Shown here in pieces: positions 33,553 to 41,448 of a stretch of DNA of 64,000 nucleotides. Every line of letters starts with the position of its first letter. The first letter of the stretch is position 1. Both the position numbers and the translations under genes were made by a program. The DNA comes from Mycolicibacterium frederiksbergense (lineage in GTDB: Bacteria > Actinomycetota > Actinomycetes > Mycobacteriales > Mycobacteriaceae): NCBI RefSeq assembly GCF_029893345.1, contig NZ_JARXVE010000010.1:124001-188000 (forward strand). Direction: 5' to 3'. Below the pieces are notes generated by a model. The model made no database searches. It had not been told where the DNA came from and saw only the letters and a program-made list of their open reading frames with translations.

Positions 33553-35496
33553 GTGAGTCAACCCGCGATCGCCTCGTCTCCGAAGCGGATCAGGACCAGT
33601 TCAGATCTGTGGCGCATGTTGCCCTATCTGTTGCCGTACCGGACCCGCTGGATCGTGATGGTCGTGGTCTCGGTGGTCAGCCTGGCCGCTACGGTGGCGA
33701 TTCCGCTGATGACCAAGGCCGTCATCGATGGCCCGGTGCGCCACCAGGATCCGCGCGGGCTGTGGATACTCGGCGCGGCCGCCACCGGTGTCGGGGTCTC
33801 CGAAGCGGTGCTCTGGTTTATCCGGCGCTGGCTGGTGGCCCGGGCGACGATGGGCGTCGAGGCCGATATCCGCAAGGATCTGTATGCGCGGCTGCAGATC
33901 CTGCCGATGAGCTTTCACGGCCGCTGGCAGTCCGGCCAGCTGTTGTCGCGGGTGATGAACGATCTGTCCACCATCCGCCGGTTCCTGTCGTTCGGTCTGG
34001 TGTTCCTGATCCTCAACACCCTGCAGATCGTGGTGGTGACGGCGATCCTGCTGGCGATGTATTGGCCGCTGGGCGTGGTGGTGCTGGTGTCGATCCTGCC
34101 GATCACGCTGACCGTGCTGCATTTCGAGCGGGAGTACACCCGGTTGTCGCGGCTGGCGCAGGACCAGACCGGCCACGTCGCAACCCATGTCGAGGAGGCC
34201 GCGCTGGGCCTGCGGGTGGTGAAGGCGTTCGGTCGGGAGGACTACGTGTTCGACCGGTTCGACGCGCGGGCCACCGAGCTGTACGACACCCAGGTCGCCA
34301 GGGTGCGGGTGTCGGCGAAGTTCTGGACGGTGTTGGAGGTGATTCCGAATCTCACGCTGATCGTGGTGCTGGGTTTCGGGGCCTACGCCGCGGGCCATGG
34401 CCACGTCACGATGGGCACACTGGTCGCCTTCATCACGATGATGCTGTCGCTGGTGTGGCCGATCGCCTCACTGGGATTTCTACTGTCGATGACCCAGGAG
34501 TCATTCACCGCGGCCAACCGGATCGCCGAGATCTTCGATGCCCCGCTCGATATCGTCGATGGCCCGGTATCCGAACCGCCGCGCGGTGGCCGGCTGGAAT
34601 TGCGCGATGTGGGGTTCCGGTTCCCGGACAGCCAGGCGTGGGTGCTGCGCCATGTCGACCTCACGGTCGAGCCGGGTGAGACGGTGGCGCTGGTCGGCGC
34701 GACCGGGTCGGGCAAGTCGGTGCTGGCCGCGCTGTTCTCCCGGCTCTACGACGTCACCGAGGGGCAGATCCTGATCGACGGTCGCGATATCCGCGAGCTG
34801 AGCCTGCCGGTGTTGCGCCAGACCGTGGCCACCGCGTTCGAGGATCCGACGTTGTTCTCCATGTCGGTGGCCGAGAACCTGCGGCTGGGCCGCGCGGATG
34901 CTAGTGACGAGCAGCTGGCACAGGCCGTCGAGATCGCGGCCGCCCAGTTCGTCTACGACCTGCCGTTCGGCCTGGACACCCGGATCGGGGAGCAGGGCAT
35001 GAGCCTGTCCGGCGGTCAGCGGCAACGACTTTCGCTGGCCCGCGCCATCCTGGCGGCGCCCAAGATCTTGGTGCTCGACGACACGCTGTCCGCGCTGGAC
35101 GTGCACACCGAGGCGGTGGTGACCGAGGCGCTGGGCCGGGTACTGCAGTCGGTGACCGGCATCATCGTGGCGCACCGGGCGTCGACGGTGCTGCTGGCCG
35201 ACAAGGTCGCACTGTTGGACATTGCCGGCGGGGCCGGCGGGGCGGCCGACGACGGCTCGGCCGGCGGGGCGGGCACGATCACCCACGTCGGGACCCACGC
35301 CGAATTGCTGGCGCGGGTGCCGCAGTACCGCTATCTGCTGGCCGCCGACGACCAGCTCGACGATGCCTGCGAGCGCAGCTGCGACTGGGAGGACGACGAG
35401 GCGCTGGGACGGCTGCAGCGCGGACACGATGAACGCGCGGCCATCGACGAAGCGGGCGAGCCACCACATCTCGGTGCGGAGGTGCAGCGCCGATGA
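33553..35496 (+). CDS. ABC exporter half-transporter with degenerate ATPase site (second of three)
   Basis: A 647-residue protein with an N-terminal six-helix membrane domain and an ATPase. Walker A GATGSGKSV (near residue 381) and signature LSGGQRQR (near 485) are present, but Walker B reads LVLDDTLSALD: Asp510 replaces the catalytic Glu. This is the signature of the catalytically weak partner in heterodimeric exporters such as TM287/288. A Gly/Ala-rich insertion follows the H-loop, and the C-terminal tail is acidic. GTG start with GGGAGG upstream. The stop overlaps the start of the third gene, so the two subunits are made together and presumably pair. Confidence 0.87.
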   Translation: MSQPAIASSPKRIRTSSDLWRMLPYLLPYRTRWIVMVVVSVVSLAATVAIPLMTKAVIDGPVRHQDPRGLWILGAAATGVGVSEAVLWFIRRWLVARATMGVEADIRKDLYARLQILPMSFHGRWQSGQLLSRVMNDLSTIRRFLSFGLVFLILNTLQIVVVTAILLAMYWPLGVVVLVSILPITLTVLHFEREYTRLSRLAQDQTGHVATHVEEAALGLRVVKAFGREDYVFDRFDARATELYDTQVARVRVSAKFWTVLEVIPNLTLIVVLGFGAYAAGHGHVTMGTLVAFITMMLSLVWPIASLGFLLSMTQESFTAANRIAEIFDAPLDIVDGPVSEPPRGGRLELRDVGFRFPDSQAWVLRHVDLTVEPGETVALVGATGSGKSVLAALFSRLYDVTEGQILIDGRDIRELSLPVLRQTVATAFEDPTLFSMSVAENLRLGRADASDEQLAQAVEIAAAQFVYDLPFGLDTRIGEQGMSLSGGQRQRLSLARAILAAPKILVLDDTLSALDVHTEAVVTEALGRVLQSVTGIIVAHRASTVLLADKVALLDIAGGAGGAADDGSAGGAGTITHVGTHAELLARVPQYRYLLAADDQLDDACERSCDWEDDEALGRLQRGHDERAAIDEAGEPPHLGAEVQRR

Positions 35497-37337
35497 CCAC
35501 TACACAATGGCGCGGGCAGGTCGAAGACGACCAAGACGACCTCGATGGCGGCGGCACCCAGGCTCTGCCGATCGACGAGAGCCTGCCCCGGCGCCGCGAG
35601 GCGCGGGCACTGCTGGGTTCGTTGTTGCGTCCGTACAGCTGGACGGTCGCGCTGCTCGCCTTGGTTGTCATCGTGGAAAACGTTGCCCGGCTTTCGGTTC
35701 CGATCCTGGTGCAGCGCGGCATCGACCGCGGCATCCCACCGATTCTGCACGGCGGCCCGGCGCGCGAGCTCACGCTCATCGTCGTCACGCTGTGCGCGGT
35801 GGTGGTCGTGCAGGCCACCAGCCGGATGTTCTTCCTGCGTCGCTCGGGCCGGGTCGGGCAGACGGTGCTGCTGGAATTGCGCCGCCGGGTGTTCCGGCAT
35901 TTCGGCAGGCTCGATGTGGCCTTCCATGACCGCTACACGTCGGGTCGGGTGGTCAGCCGGTCCACCAACGACGTCGAGGCCATCCAGGACATGCTGGAAA
36001 CCGGATTCGACAGTCTGATCACCGCGGTGTTGACCTTGTTCGGCACGGCGATTCTGCTGGTGGCGCTGGACTGGCGGCTGGGCTTGATGTGCCTGGCGGC
36101 GTTCCCGGCGCTGGTGGCGTTGGTGTGGTGGTTCCGCACCGAGTCGGCCAAGATCTACCGGTTGGTGCGCGAGAGCGCCGCGCTGGTCATCGTGCAGTTC
36201 GTCGAGACCATGACCGGGATCAAGGCCGTGCAGGCCTACCGGCGGGAGCCGCGCAACCAGGAGATCTTCGACGACGTCGCCGATGAGTACCGGGCGATCA
36301 ACGAGAAGACCTTCCAACTGCTGGCCGTCTTCATGCCGGGGGTGAAGCTGGTCGGCAACCTCACCACCGGCGTGGTGCTGCTCTACGGCGGCTACCGGGT
36401 GTTGCACGGCCAGATGACGATCGGCACCCTGACCGCGTTCCTGCTCTATCTGCGGATGTTCTTCGAACCGATGCAGGAGATCTCGCAGTTCTTCAATACC
36501 TTCCAGTCGGCGTCCTCGGCGCTGGAGAAATTGGCCGGGGTGCTGGCGCAGCCGCCCGGCATCGCCGATCCGGCCCGTCCGGTAGCGCTGCCGGATCCCA
36601 AGGGCGACATTGTATTTCGCGACGTGCGGTTCGAATACGCGCCGGGTCGCCCGGTGTTGCCTGGCCTTGAGCTTTCGGTGCCAGCCGGCCAGACGGTGGC
36701 ACTGGTGGGCACCACGGGTGCGGGCAAGACCACCATCGCCAAGCTGATCGCCAGGTTCTACGACCCCACGGCGGGTTCGGTGACGCTGGACGGGGTGGAC
36801 CTGCGTGACCTGGCACAGTCCGAGCTGCGTCGCCACGTCGTGATGGTCACCCAGGAGAACTTCATGTTCTCCGGAACCGTCGCCGACAACATCCGGTTCG
36901 GCCGGCCCGAGGCCAGCGACGCGCAGGTGGCCGCTGCGGCCGCGGCGGTCGGCGCGGACCGGTTCATCGAGACGCTGCCCGACGGGTATGCCACCGATGT
37001 CGCCAAACGCGGCGGCCGGCTCTCGGCGGGGCAGCGTCAGCTGGTGGCGTTCGCCCGGGCCTTCCTGGCCGATCCGGCGGTGCTGATCCTGGATGAGGCG
37101 ACCTCCTCGCTGGATGTGCCCAGCGAGCGGATGGTGCAGCGGGCACTGGAAACCGTGCTGGCTGGGCGCACCGCGCTGGTGATCGCGCACCGGCTTTCCA
37201 CCGTGCAGATCGCCGACCGGGTGCTGGTGCTCGAGCATGGCCGCATCGTCGAGGACGGTGCGCCGGGAGTTCTCATCGGCCGCGCCGACGGCGCCTACGC
37301 GGCGCTGCACCGGGCCTGGGTGGATTCCCTGGCCTGA
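35493..37337 (+). CDS. ABC exporter half-transporter (third of three; active partner)
   Basis: A 614-residue half-transporter with a charged N-terminal extension of about 40 residues, six transmembrane helices and an ATPase. Walker A GTTGAGKTT is near residue 406; Walker B LILDEATSSLD has the catalytic Glu (about E535). The signature reads LSAGQRQL in place of LSGGQ. In a heterodimer with the second protein, its altered signature would face the degenerate Walker B of the partner, and its own intact Walker B would face the partner's normal signature, giving one active and one inactive site. Start overlaps the previous stop by 4 bases. Confidence 0.88.
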   Translation: MTTTQWRGQVEDDQDDLDGGGTQALPIDESLPRRREARALLGSLLRPYSWTVALLALVVIVENVARLSVPILVQRGIDRGIPPILHGGPARELTLIVVTLCAVVVVQATSRMFFLRRSGRVGQTVLLELRRRVFRHFGRLDVAFHDRYTSGRVVSRSTNDVEAIQDMLETGFDSLITAVLTLFGTAILLVALDWRLGLMCLAAFPALVALVWWFRTESAKIYRLVRESAALVIVQFVETMTGIKAVQAYRREPRNQEIFDDVADEYRAINEKTFQLLAVFMPGVKLVGNLTTGVVLLYGGYRVLHGQMTIGTLTAFLLYLRMFFEPMQEISQFFNTFQSASSALEKLAGVLAQPPGIADPARPVALPDPKGDIVFRDVRFEYAPGRPVLPGLELSVPAGQTVALVGTTGAGKTTIAKLIARFYDPTAGSVTLDGVDLRDLAQSELRRHVVMVTQENFMFSGTVADNIRFGRPEASDAQVAAAAAAVGADRFIETLPDGYATDVAKRGGRLSAGQRQLVAFARAFLADPAVLILDEATSSLDVPSERMVQRALETVLAGRTALVIAHRLSTVQIADRVLVLEHGRIVEDGAPGVLIGRADGAYAALHRAWVDSLA

Positions 37338-37482
37338 GTGGGCGCGTACTGGTTCGCGGTCCTTGACTACGCAGCCTTGGCGGTGAGGCGCGTGGCTCCG
37401 CAGCTTCAGCCCGGAGCCACCGTAAACCGGTTGGCAGGCAACGGCGACGGCTGCTACTTTTCGGGAGACTGTGCGAGAGGAC

Positions 37483-37580
37483 GAGGAGGTGGTACCCGTG
37501 AACGTATCGACGTGGGTGCTCCTCTTCGGGGTCACGGTCGGGCGGTAGGTCGTCCGGGAGCGCCGTTTAGCGAGCACTCC
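37483..37580 (+). promoter_or_regulatory. Attenuator-like leader with mutually exclusive hairpins
   Basis: Strand 1 (GAGGAG 37483-37488 and TACCC 37493-37497) pairs with strand 2 (GGGTG 37514-37518 and CTCCTC 37519-37524). Strand 2 also pairs with strand 3, GAGCACTC (37572-37579), just before the AAAGG of the hydrolase gene. The 16-codon reading frame 37498-37548 runs through strand 2. The arrangement resembles translational attenuation. Confidence 0.5.
37498..37548 (+). CDS. Putative 16-residue leader peptide
   Basis: GTG start with a strong ribosome binding site GAGGAGG (37483-37489) 8 bases upstream; product MNVSTWVLLFGVTVGR then TAG. It is too short to be a normal protein and hydrophobic in the middle. 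Its codons overlap strand 2 of the leader hairpins, so ribosome position along it could decide which hairpin forms upstream of the hydrolase gene. No similar peptide is recognised. Confidence 0.5.
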   Translation: MNVSTWVLLFGVTVGR

Positions 37581-37594
37581 TGAAAGGCACGACC

Positions 37595-38329
37595 ATGCAC
37601 TTCATTTCCGAACAGCGCCTCGACGACGGCAGTCTCGAACGCGAATTCATCCTCGGCGAGATCCCCGGCATCCTGTGGACGCCCGCCTCCGCCTCATCAC
37701 CGATGCCGCTGATCCTGCTCGGTCCTCCGCCCCTCGGGCTGCGCACGGTGTACCCACGACTGCTGGCCCGGGCCCGGCACGCCGTGGCGGAGGGTTTTGC
37801 CGCGGCCACCATCGAGCTGCCCTGGAGCGGTGAGCGGCCCCGTTCGGTCGCCGCCGATCAGGCCCTCGCCGACCTGCACCGGGCGCTGACGGTCGGCGGG
37901 CGGGTCAACGACGAAATCGTCGACCGGCTCATCCTCCCACTGGTCGACAAGGCGGTCCCGGAATGGCAGGCCGTCCTGGACGCCCTTCTCGAGCTGCCCG
38001 AGATCGGTGGCCCGGTCGGCTATTCGGGCGGGGTGATCGGCATCGGTATCCGGTTGGCGGTGGTCGAACCGCGCATTGCGGCCGCCGGCCTGTTTGCCGG
38101 GAGTTTCGTTCCCCGCTCCATGTTCGACGAGGCCCGCCAGGTCATGATTCCGCTGCACGTCCTGCTGCAGTGGGATGACGAAGGGAACGACCGGCAGATG
38201 GCACTGGACCTGTTCGACGCCTTCGGCTCCCAGGAAAAGACTCTGCACGCCAACATGGGCGGGCACACCGGCGTCCCGCAGTTCGCGGGGGAGGCCGCGG
38301 CCGGCTTCTTCGCCCGGCACCTGAAGTGA
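37595..38329 (+). CDS. Alpha/beta hydrolase of the dienelactone-hydrolase type
   Basis: A 244-residue hydrolase. The nucleophile elbow is GYSGG (Ser144) in PVGYSGGVIGIG; QWDDEGN (Asp194 or 195) and HTGVPQF (His224) complete a probable Ser-Asp-His triad. An N-terminal beta-hairpin (ISEQRLDDGSLEREFILGEIPG) precedes the core. Substrate not known. ATG with AAAGG 8 bases upstream. The unusual 257-base leader in front, with its own small reading frame and alternative hairpins, suggests post-transcriptional control. It follows the ABC exporter genes in the same direction and may be partly co-transcribed with them. Confidence 0.78.
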   Translation: MHFISEQRLDDGSLEREFILGEIPGILWTPASASSPMPLILLGPPPLGLRTVYPRLLARARHAVAEGFAAATIELPWSGERPRSVAADQALADLHRALTVGGRVNDEIVDRLILPLVDKAVPEWQAVLDALLELPEIGGPVGYSGGVIGIGIRLAVVEPRIAAAGLFAGSFVPRSMFDEARQVMIPLHVLLQWDDEGNDRQMALDLFDAFGSQEKTLHANMGGHTGVPQFAGEAAAGFFARHLK

Positions 38330-38379
38330 GGCCAGGCCGACAAGCCTGCAGCAGACCCTAGAGGGTCCCGGCCAGGCTG

Positions 38380-38421
38380 CCGCAATCGCGGAGGGATCGA
38401 TCCCGGCCTCCGCGATTGTGG
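38380..38421 (+). terminator. Strong hairpin after the hydrolase gene
   Basis: CCGCAATCGCGGAGG (38380-38394) pairs with CCTCCGCGATTGTGG (38407-38421): 15 pairs with one G-U and a 12-base loop. No U-run follows. Probable terminator. Confidence 0.7.
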
Positions 38422-38678
38422 TCGGCGTTCGGATCAACCGATCGGGGTCAGGTCATCTCCCTTGAGTTAATCCACTTCAGATCTAACATCTTTCGATGTC
38501 ACGAATCGCCCAGTCTTTTGTCGAACGGCGCGCGTTGCGGGCGGAATATATGCGGAACGGCACTTGGGAGTGGCCGTCTGGCATTGTCGGAATCTAGTTG
38601 GACTGATTGCGATGGGCTCGTGTAGACGGGCCGAATAAGTTGTCCGCGGACGGATGTCTTAGGACACCGCTGAAACGG
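38422..38678. other. Intergenic stretch without recognised gene
   Basis: About 260 bases of lower GC than the neighbours, between the hydrolase terminator and the end of the hemophore-like gene. No convincing reading frame, palindrome or repeat was seen. Confidence 0.4.
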
Positions 38679-39074
38679 TCATGGATTGTCTAGTGGATTC
38701 GCGTACCCACAGCGGTCGAGGAAGGCGACTGCTGGTTGCTTGATGCCCTCGAGGTCAGTCCGAACCTGTGGGTTGGCGTCCAAGTAAGCCTTCACCTGAG
38801 GGAGCATTTCGTCCCGGGATTGGCCTGCGAGGGTCGCGAAGAAGTCGTTCACGGGAGGATGGGTGAACAGATAGGCCGATGTGGCCGCAGCAACGCCCGC
38901 CCTGACGCCCGCCCAATCCGCGGGCGAGCAATTCGGCGGCGCAGGTGGCGGCGGCATTGGCGGCTCGGCACTTGCAGCCGCAGCGCTCCCTACAAACATT
39001 GCACCAGCCAATGCGACAGCACCGACGGCTCCCACTACTGTCCGGCGCCCAGAATCTAGTGACGGCAACATCAT
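38679..39074 (-). CDS. Hemophore-related secreted protein
   Basis: A 131-residue secreted protein. The N-terminus has a positively charged start (SGRRT), a hydrophobic stretch (VVGAVGAVALAGAMFVG) and a cleavage site after ASA-EP, then a Pro-rich linker. The mature part contains NCSPADWAGVRAGVAAATSAYLF, FFATLAGQSRDEM and FLDRCGYA with two cysteines, matching the heme-binding/hemophore-related family typified by Rv0203. Such proteins bind heme outside the cell and pass it to MmpL transporters. AAGGAG lies 8 bases upstream of the ATG at 39074. No heme-uptake transporter lies nearby. Confidence 0.82.
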   Translation of the reverse strand: MMLPSLDSGRRTVVGAVGAVALAGAMFVGSAAAASAEPPMPPPPAPPNCSPADWAGVRAGVAAATSAYLFTHPPVNDFFATLAGQSRDEMLPQVKAYLDANPQVRTDLEGIKQPAVAFLDRCGYANPLDNP

Positions 39075-39467
39075 GGCTGCTTCTCCTTCATCGAATGAAT
39101 AGCAGATTCATCGGGCCCGCTAGTAGAAATTGCTGGTCCTAGGACGACCGATTCTGGCCGTCCACGGCGAGGGAGACGCATCGCGCAGCGCTGAAGTCAT
39201 CGTAGGCCTACTCCCGCGATCTAGGTGGTAGGGCTCCCTACCGCCTATGACGCCATACCCTAAGTCCCCGGGCTCCGGCGCGTAAGCAAATTCGCCATTG
39301 AAAGGTCGGTCGGTACGTCGCAAAAGTCCTACCACCGTGGTCGGCTTCGGCGGAACCCCCAAGGCGCACTTCGTTGCCATAGTCGCCACCGTCTGCGCTG
39401 AATCGAGCCCCCGGGCATTGCACGAATCGTAGGATCTCCACGCAGAGGCAACTGAGAGAAGTGTGCA
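39075..39467. other. Divergent intergenic region with an inverted repeat
   Basis: About 390 bases between the hemophore-like gene and a secreted Pro-rich protein gene. A reading frame on the minus strand here has no family resemblance or ribosome binding site. The only clear structure is the inverted repeat 39222-39247. Confidence 0.45.
39222..39247. repeat. Near-perfect inverted repeat
   Basis: TAGGTGGTAGGG (39222-39233), CT, CCCTACCGCCTA (39236-39247): 12-base arms with a single mismatch (a possible G-U pair). It could be an operator or a hairpin. Confidence 0.6.
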
Positions 39468-39854
39468 ATGAAGCCTTGGTTGGAACAAAGTGCCTTATCT
39501 GCCGTCGTCTTGGCAGTTCTGCCGCTGATCGAATTCGCCTCACCAGCGGTCGGCGGCGCTCAACCGCCACCACCTTGCCCGCCGGGCATGTACTGGAACT
39601 TCACTACGGTTGTATGCGAATTTCCGCCACCTCCACCGGTGTACGTCGATCCGTGGTTGCCGGTTTGGGTCCCGGATATCGTCGATGCCAACCTCGACCT
39701 CGATGTCGATATCCCAATTCCTGGCCCTCCGGGTATCGGGGCTCCAGGACCTCCAGGCGGGATCGGGCCAGGGGGACCGAATATCGGGCGTCCTGGACCA
39801 GGACCCATATCTCGCGGTGGGGGTGGTGGTCGGCGTGGCGGTGGGCGACGCTAG
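39468..39854 (+). CDS. Small secreted Pro/Gly-rich protein
   Basis: A 128-residue protein with a probable signal peptide (hydrophobic ALSAVVLAVLPLIEFA, cleavage about residue 31), then a short region with two cysteines (Cys37 and Cys50; PPPPCPPGMYWNFTTVVCEF), then Pro-rich, Asp/Val-rich and finally Gly/Arg-rich low-complexity sequence. Small mycobacterial exported proteins with a Cys-Pro-Pro-Gly-x-Tyr/Phe motif are common and uncharacterised. GAGAGAAG lies a few bases upstream of the ATG. The very basic Gly/Arg tail (GGGGGRRGGGRR) could bind anionic polymers; this is a guess. Confidence 0.62.
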   Translation: MKPWLEQSALSAVVLAVLPLIEFASPAVGGAQPPPPCPPGMYWNFTTVVCEFPPPPPVYVDPWLPVWVPDIVDANLDLDVDIPIPGPPGIGAPGPPGGIGPGGPNIGRPGPGPISRGGGGGRRGGGRR

Positions 39855-39896
39855 GTCGAGCGGTGGTGAAACTGAGCCGCTCGGGGTGGCATGCCG

Positions 39897-40100
39897 CTAG
39901 CCCTCGACGTCAACGTCGAGCACCGCGGTAAATGCCTGTGGGCGACCGTCTATGCGCACGGCAATCTGCCAGCGCCCGGGCGTTGTGAGAGCGACGTCGC
40001 TTACATAGCGGTCAACGCCGTCGGGGGCAACCACAGGCGTTGCGGTATAGCCGGTTTGGGGCAGGATCACCCCGATGAGCAGCAGGTACCGACGCTCCAC
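39897..40100 (-). pseudogene. C-terminal remnant of a CopC/YtkA-like domain protein
   Basis: A 67-residue frame. LPQTGYTATPVVAPDGVDRY, DVALTTPGRWQIAVRIDG and a final strand FTAVLDVDVEG look like the last strands of a CopC/YtkA-type beta-sandwich, but the N-terminal half is missing and the first ten residues come from sequence fused to the end of the DUF1254 gene. Its GTG overlaps that gene's stop by one base (GTAGTGG), so it could still be translated. I read it as the tail of a deleted copper-resistance-like gene; a real short protein is the alternative. Confidence 0.5.
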
Positions 40101-41410
40101 TACACCTTCTCGATGTCAGGTAACCGCCAGGTCTTGTCGAACAGTTCCTGCTTTGGGCCGTACAGCCGGAACAGTACCTCGAACTGTCCGCCCGGCTTGG
40201 TGGGAATCCAGTTGGTGCCCTTGCCGTCCGGTGCGTCCGGGCCGAAATAGATGTCGACGGATCCGTCGGCGTTGGCGGCCAGATCCGGCCGGTGTGATGA
40301 ACGGCTGGAATGCGGCAGTTCCCGGATCAAGGCGTGGGTGCTCCGGTCGTAGACCGTGGCCGACCAGTACAGCGAGACCGGGGGATCGGCGGGCACCCGC
40401 AACCGGTAGGTCCGTGCGCCGTCGAACGGGTCACCGTCCTTGTCGGCGATGGTCATCACGTAGAACTGGCCCTGGCCAAGGTGTTTGGCGCTGAAGTAGA
40501 TGAACGAGTACAGCAGACCTCGATCGTCCACGGGGTAGCTGTCGGGATCGGCGAAACCGGTTTGCATGCCGCGCACTACTTCGGGGGAGGCCGGCACGGC
40601 CCAGTGCGTGCCCTCGAAGTACGGCGGGGAGAAGACCTTCGGGTATTGGGCGTCGAGCCAGTCGTGTGCGGCCGCGGCTCCGGATTCGAGTGTCAATTTC
40701 GTCTCGCTATCGGGCGAGAACTGCTTGCCCTTCTCGATGCCGATCGACTTGAGGATCGAGATCATCACCCGGTCCCGCTGCAACCACGGCTCGCGCTGCA
40801 CGAACCGGTCGAGCAGCTCGAAGAACCGTAGATCGTAGGGAATGGTGCTGTCGTACAAGGCACCTGACGCATCGACGAACGTCGTCGCTGCGTCGTCCTG
40901 GCCCAGCGGGTAGAACTTGATGCGCTTGCCGTATGCGACCGCCGCGGCGATATCGGCATCGCTGCTGGAGGCGATGTTGGACCGTAACGCCCCGAACCCG
41001 GTGTAGGTCGCCGAAGGCAGCGCCACGTATCCGTCCGGGATCTGGCCGTCGAATCCGGGCGGCAGGATCAGGTACTTGCCGCCCTTGCCCTGGTCAACGC
41101 CGGCCGGGCCGACATCCTCCAACGCTTCCTGCCAACCGTTGTCCACCGACCCGGTGATGGAACCGCCTTCGGCAGGCGGGATTTCGAGCACCATCGGTCC
41201 GGCCTGGGTGTTGTAGAACGGGAAGAAGTACATGGTGTCGGGATTGGGTGTCAGAGTTTGGTTCTGCCAATCCAGCAGCTTCGACCAGAACACCACCTGG
41301 TTGTCAGCGGTCCCGACTGCAGAGCCAGCCTGTCGCAACAATTCGAAGTTGACCGCGGGCATGCCCCAGATGACGGCCTGGATCGCACGGGAAAGCGCCA
41401 AGGGGTCCAT
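40100..41410 (-). CDS. DUF1254/DUF1214 domain-containing protein
   Basis: A 436-residue protein. The N-terminal DUF1254 part shows AIQAVIWGMPAVNFELLRQA and LTPNPDTMYFFPFYNTQAGP; the C-terminal DUF1214 part shows FYVMTIADKDGDPFDGARTYRLRV and SLYWSATVYDRSTHALI, ending GTNWIPTKPGGQFEVLFRLYGP. These proteins are widespread in mycobacteria and of unknown enzymatic function; both domains are beta-rich. No signal peptide is seen from the ATG at 41410. The start is 38 bases from the end of the epoxide hydrolase gene, on the same strand, so the two may share a transcript. Confidence 0.85.
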   Translation of the reverse strand: MDPLALSRAIQAVIWGMPAVNFELLRQAGSAVGTADNQVVFWSKLLDWQNQTLTPNPDTMYFFPFYNTQAGPMVLEIPPAEGGSITGSVDNGWQEALEDVGPAGVDQGKGGKYLILPPGFDGQIPDGYVALPSATYTGFGALRSNIASSSDADIAAAVAYGKRIKFYPLGQDDAATTFVDASGALYDSTIPYDLRFFELLDRFVQREPWLQRDRVMISILKSIGIEKGKQFSPDSETKLTLESGAAAAHDWLDAQYPKVFSPPYFEGTHWAVPASPEVVRGMQTGFADPDSYPVDDRGLLYSFIYFSAKHLGQGQFYVMTIADKDGDPFDGARTYRLRVPADPPVSLYWSATVYDRSTHALIRELPHSSRSSHRPDLAANADGSVDIYFGPDAPDGKGTNWIPTKPGGQFEVLFRLYGPKQELFDKTWRLPDIEKV

Positions 41411-41448
41411 GCCCTGACGCTAATGCCTGACCGTCGCCGCGCCGGGAT

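Noticed and set aside
37486..37500. GAGGTGGTACCCGTG resembles a T-box antiterminator core
   Set aside because: The match is partial, there is no recognisable specifier stem, and the downstream gene is a hydrolase, not an aminoacyl-tRNA synthetase or amino-acid gene. The attenuator explanation fits better.
35331..37577. Long minus-strand frame (748 codons) opposite the third ABC exporter
   Set aside because: Antisense shadow; the sense ABC motifs are complete.
37338..37583. 81-codon frame following the third ABC gene
   Set aside because: No ribosome binding site and no family resemblance; it covers the structured leader of the hydrolase gene.
39120..39488. 122-codon minus-strand frame between two secreted-protein genes
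   Set aside because: No ribosome binding site, no signal peptide and no recognisable motif; it overlaps the inverted repeat region.
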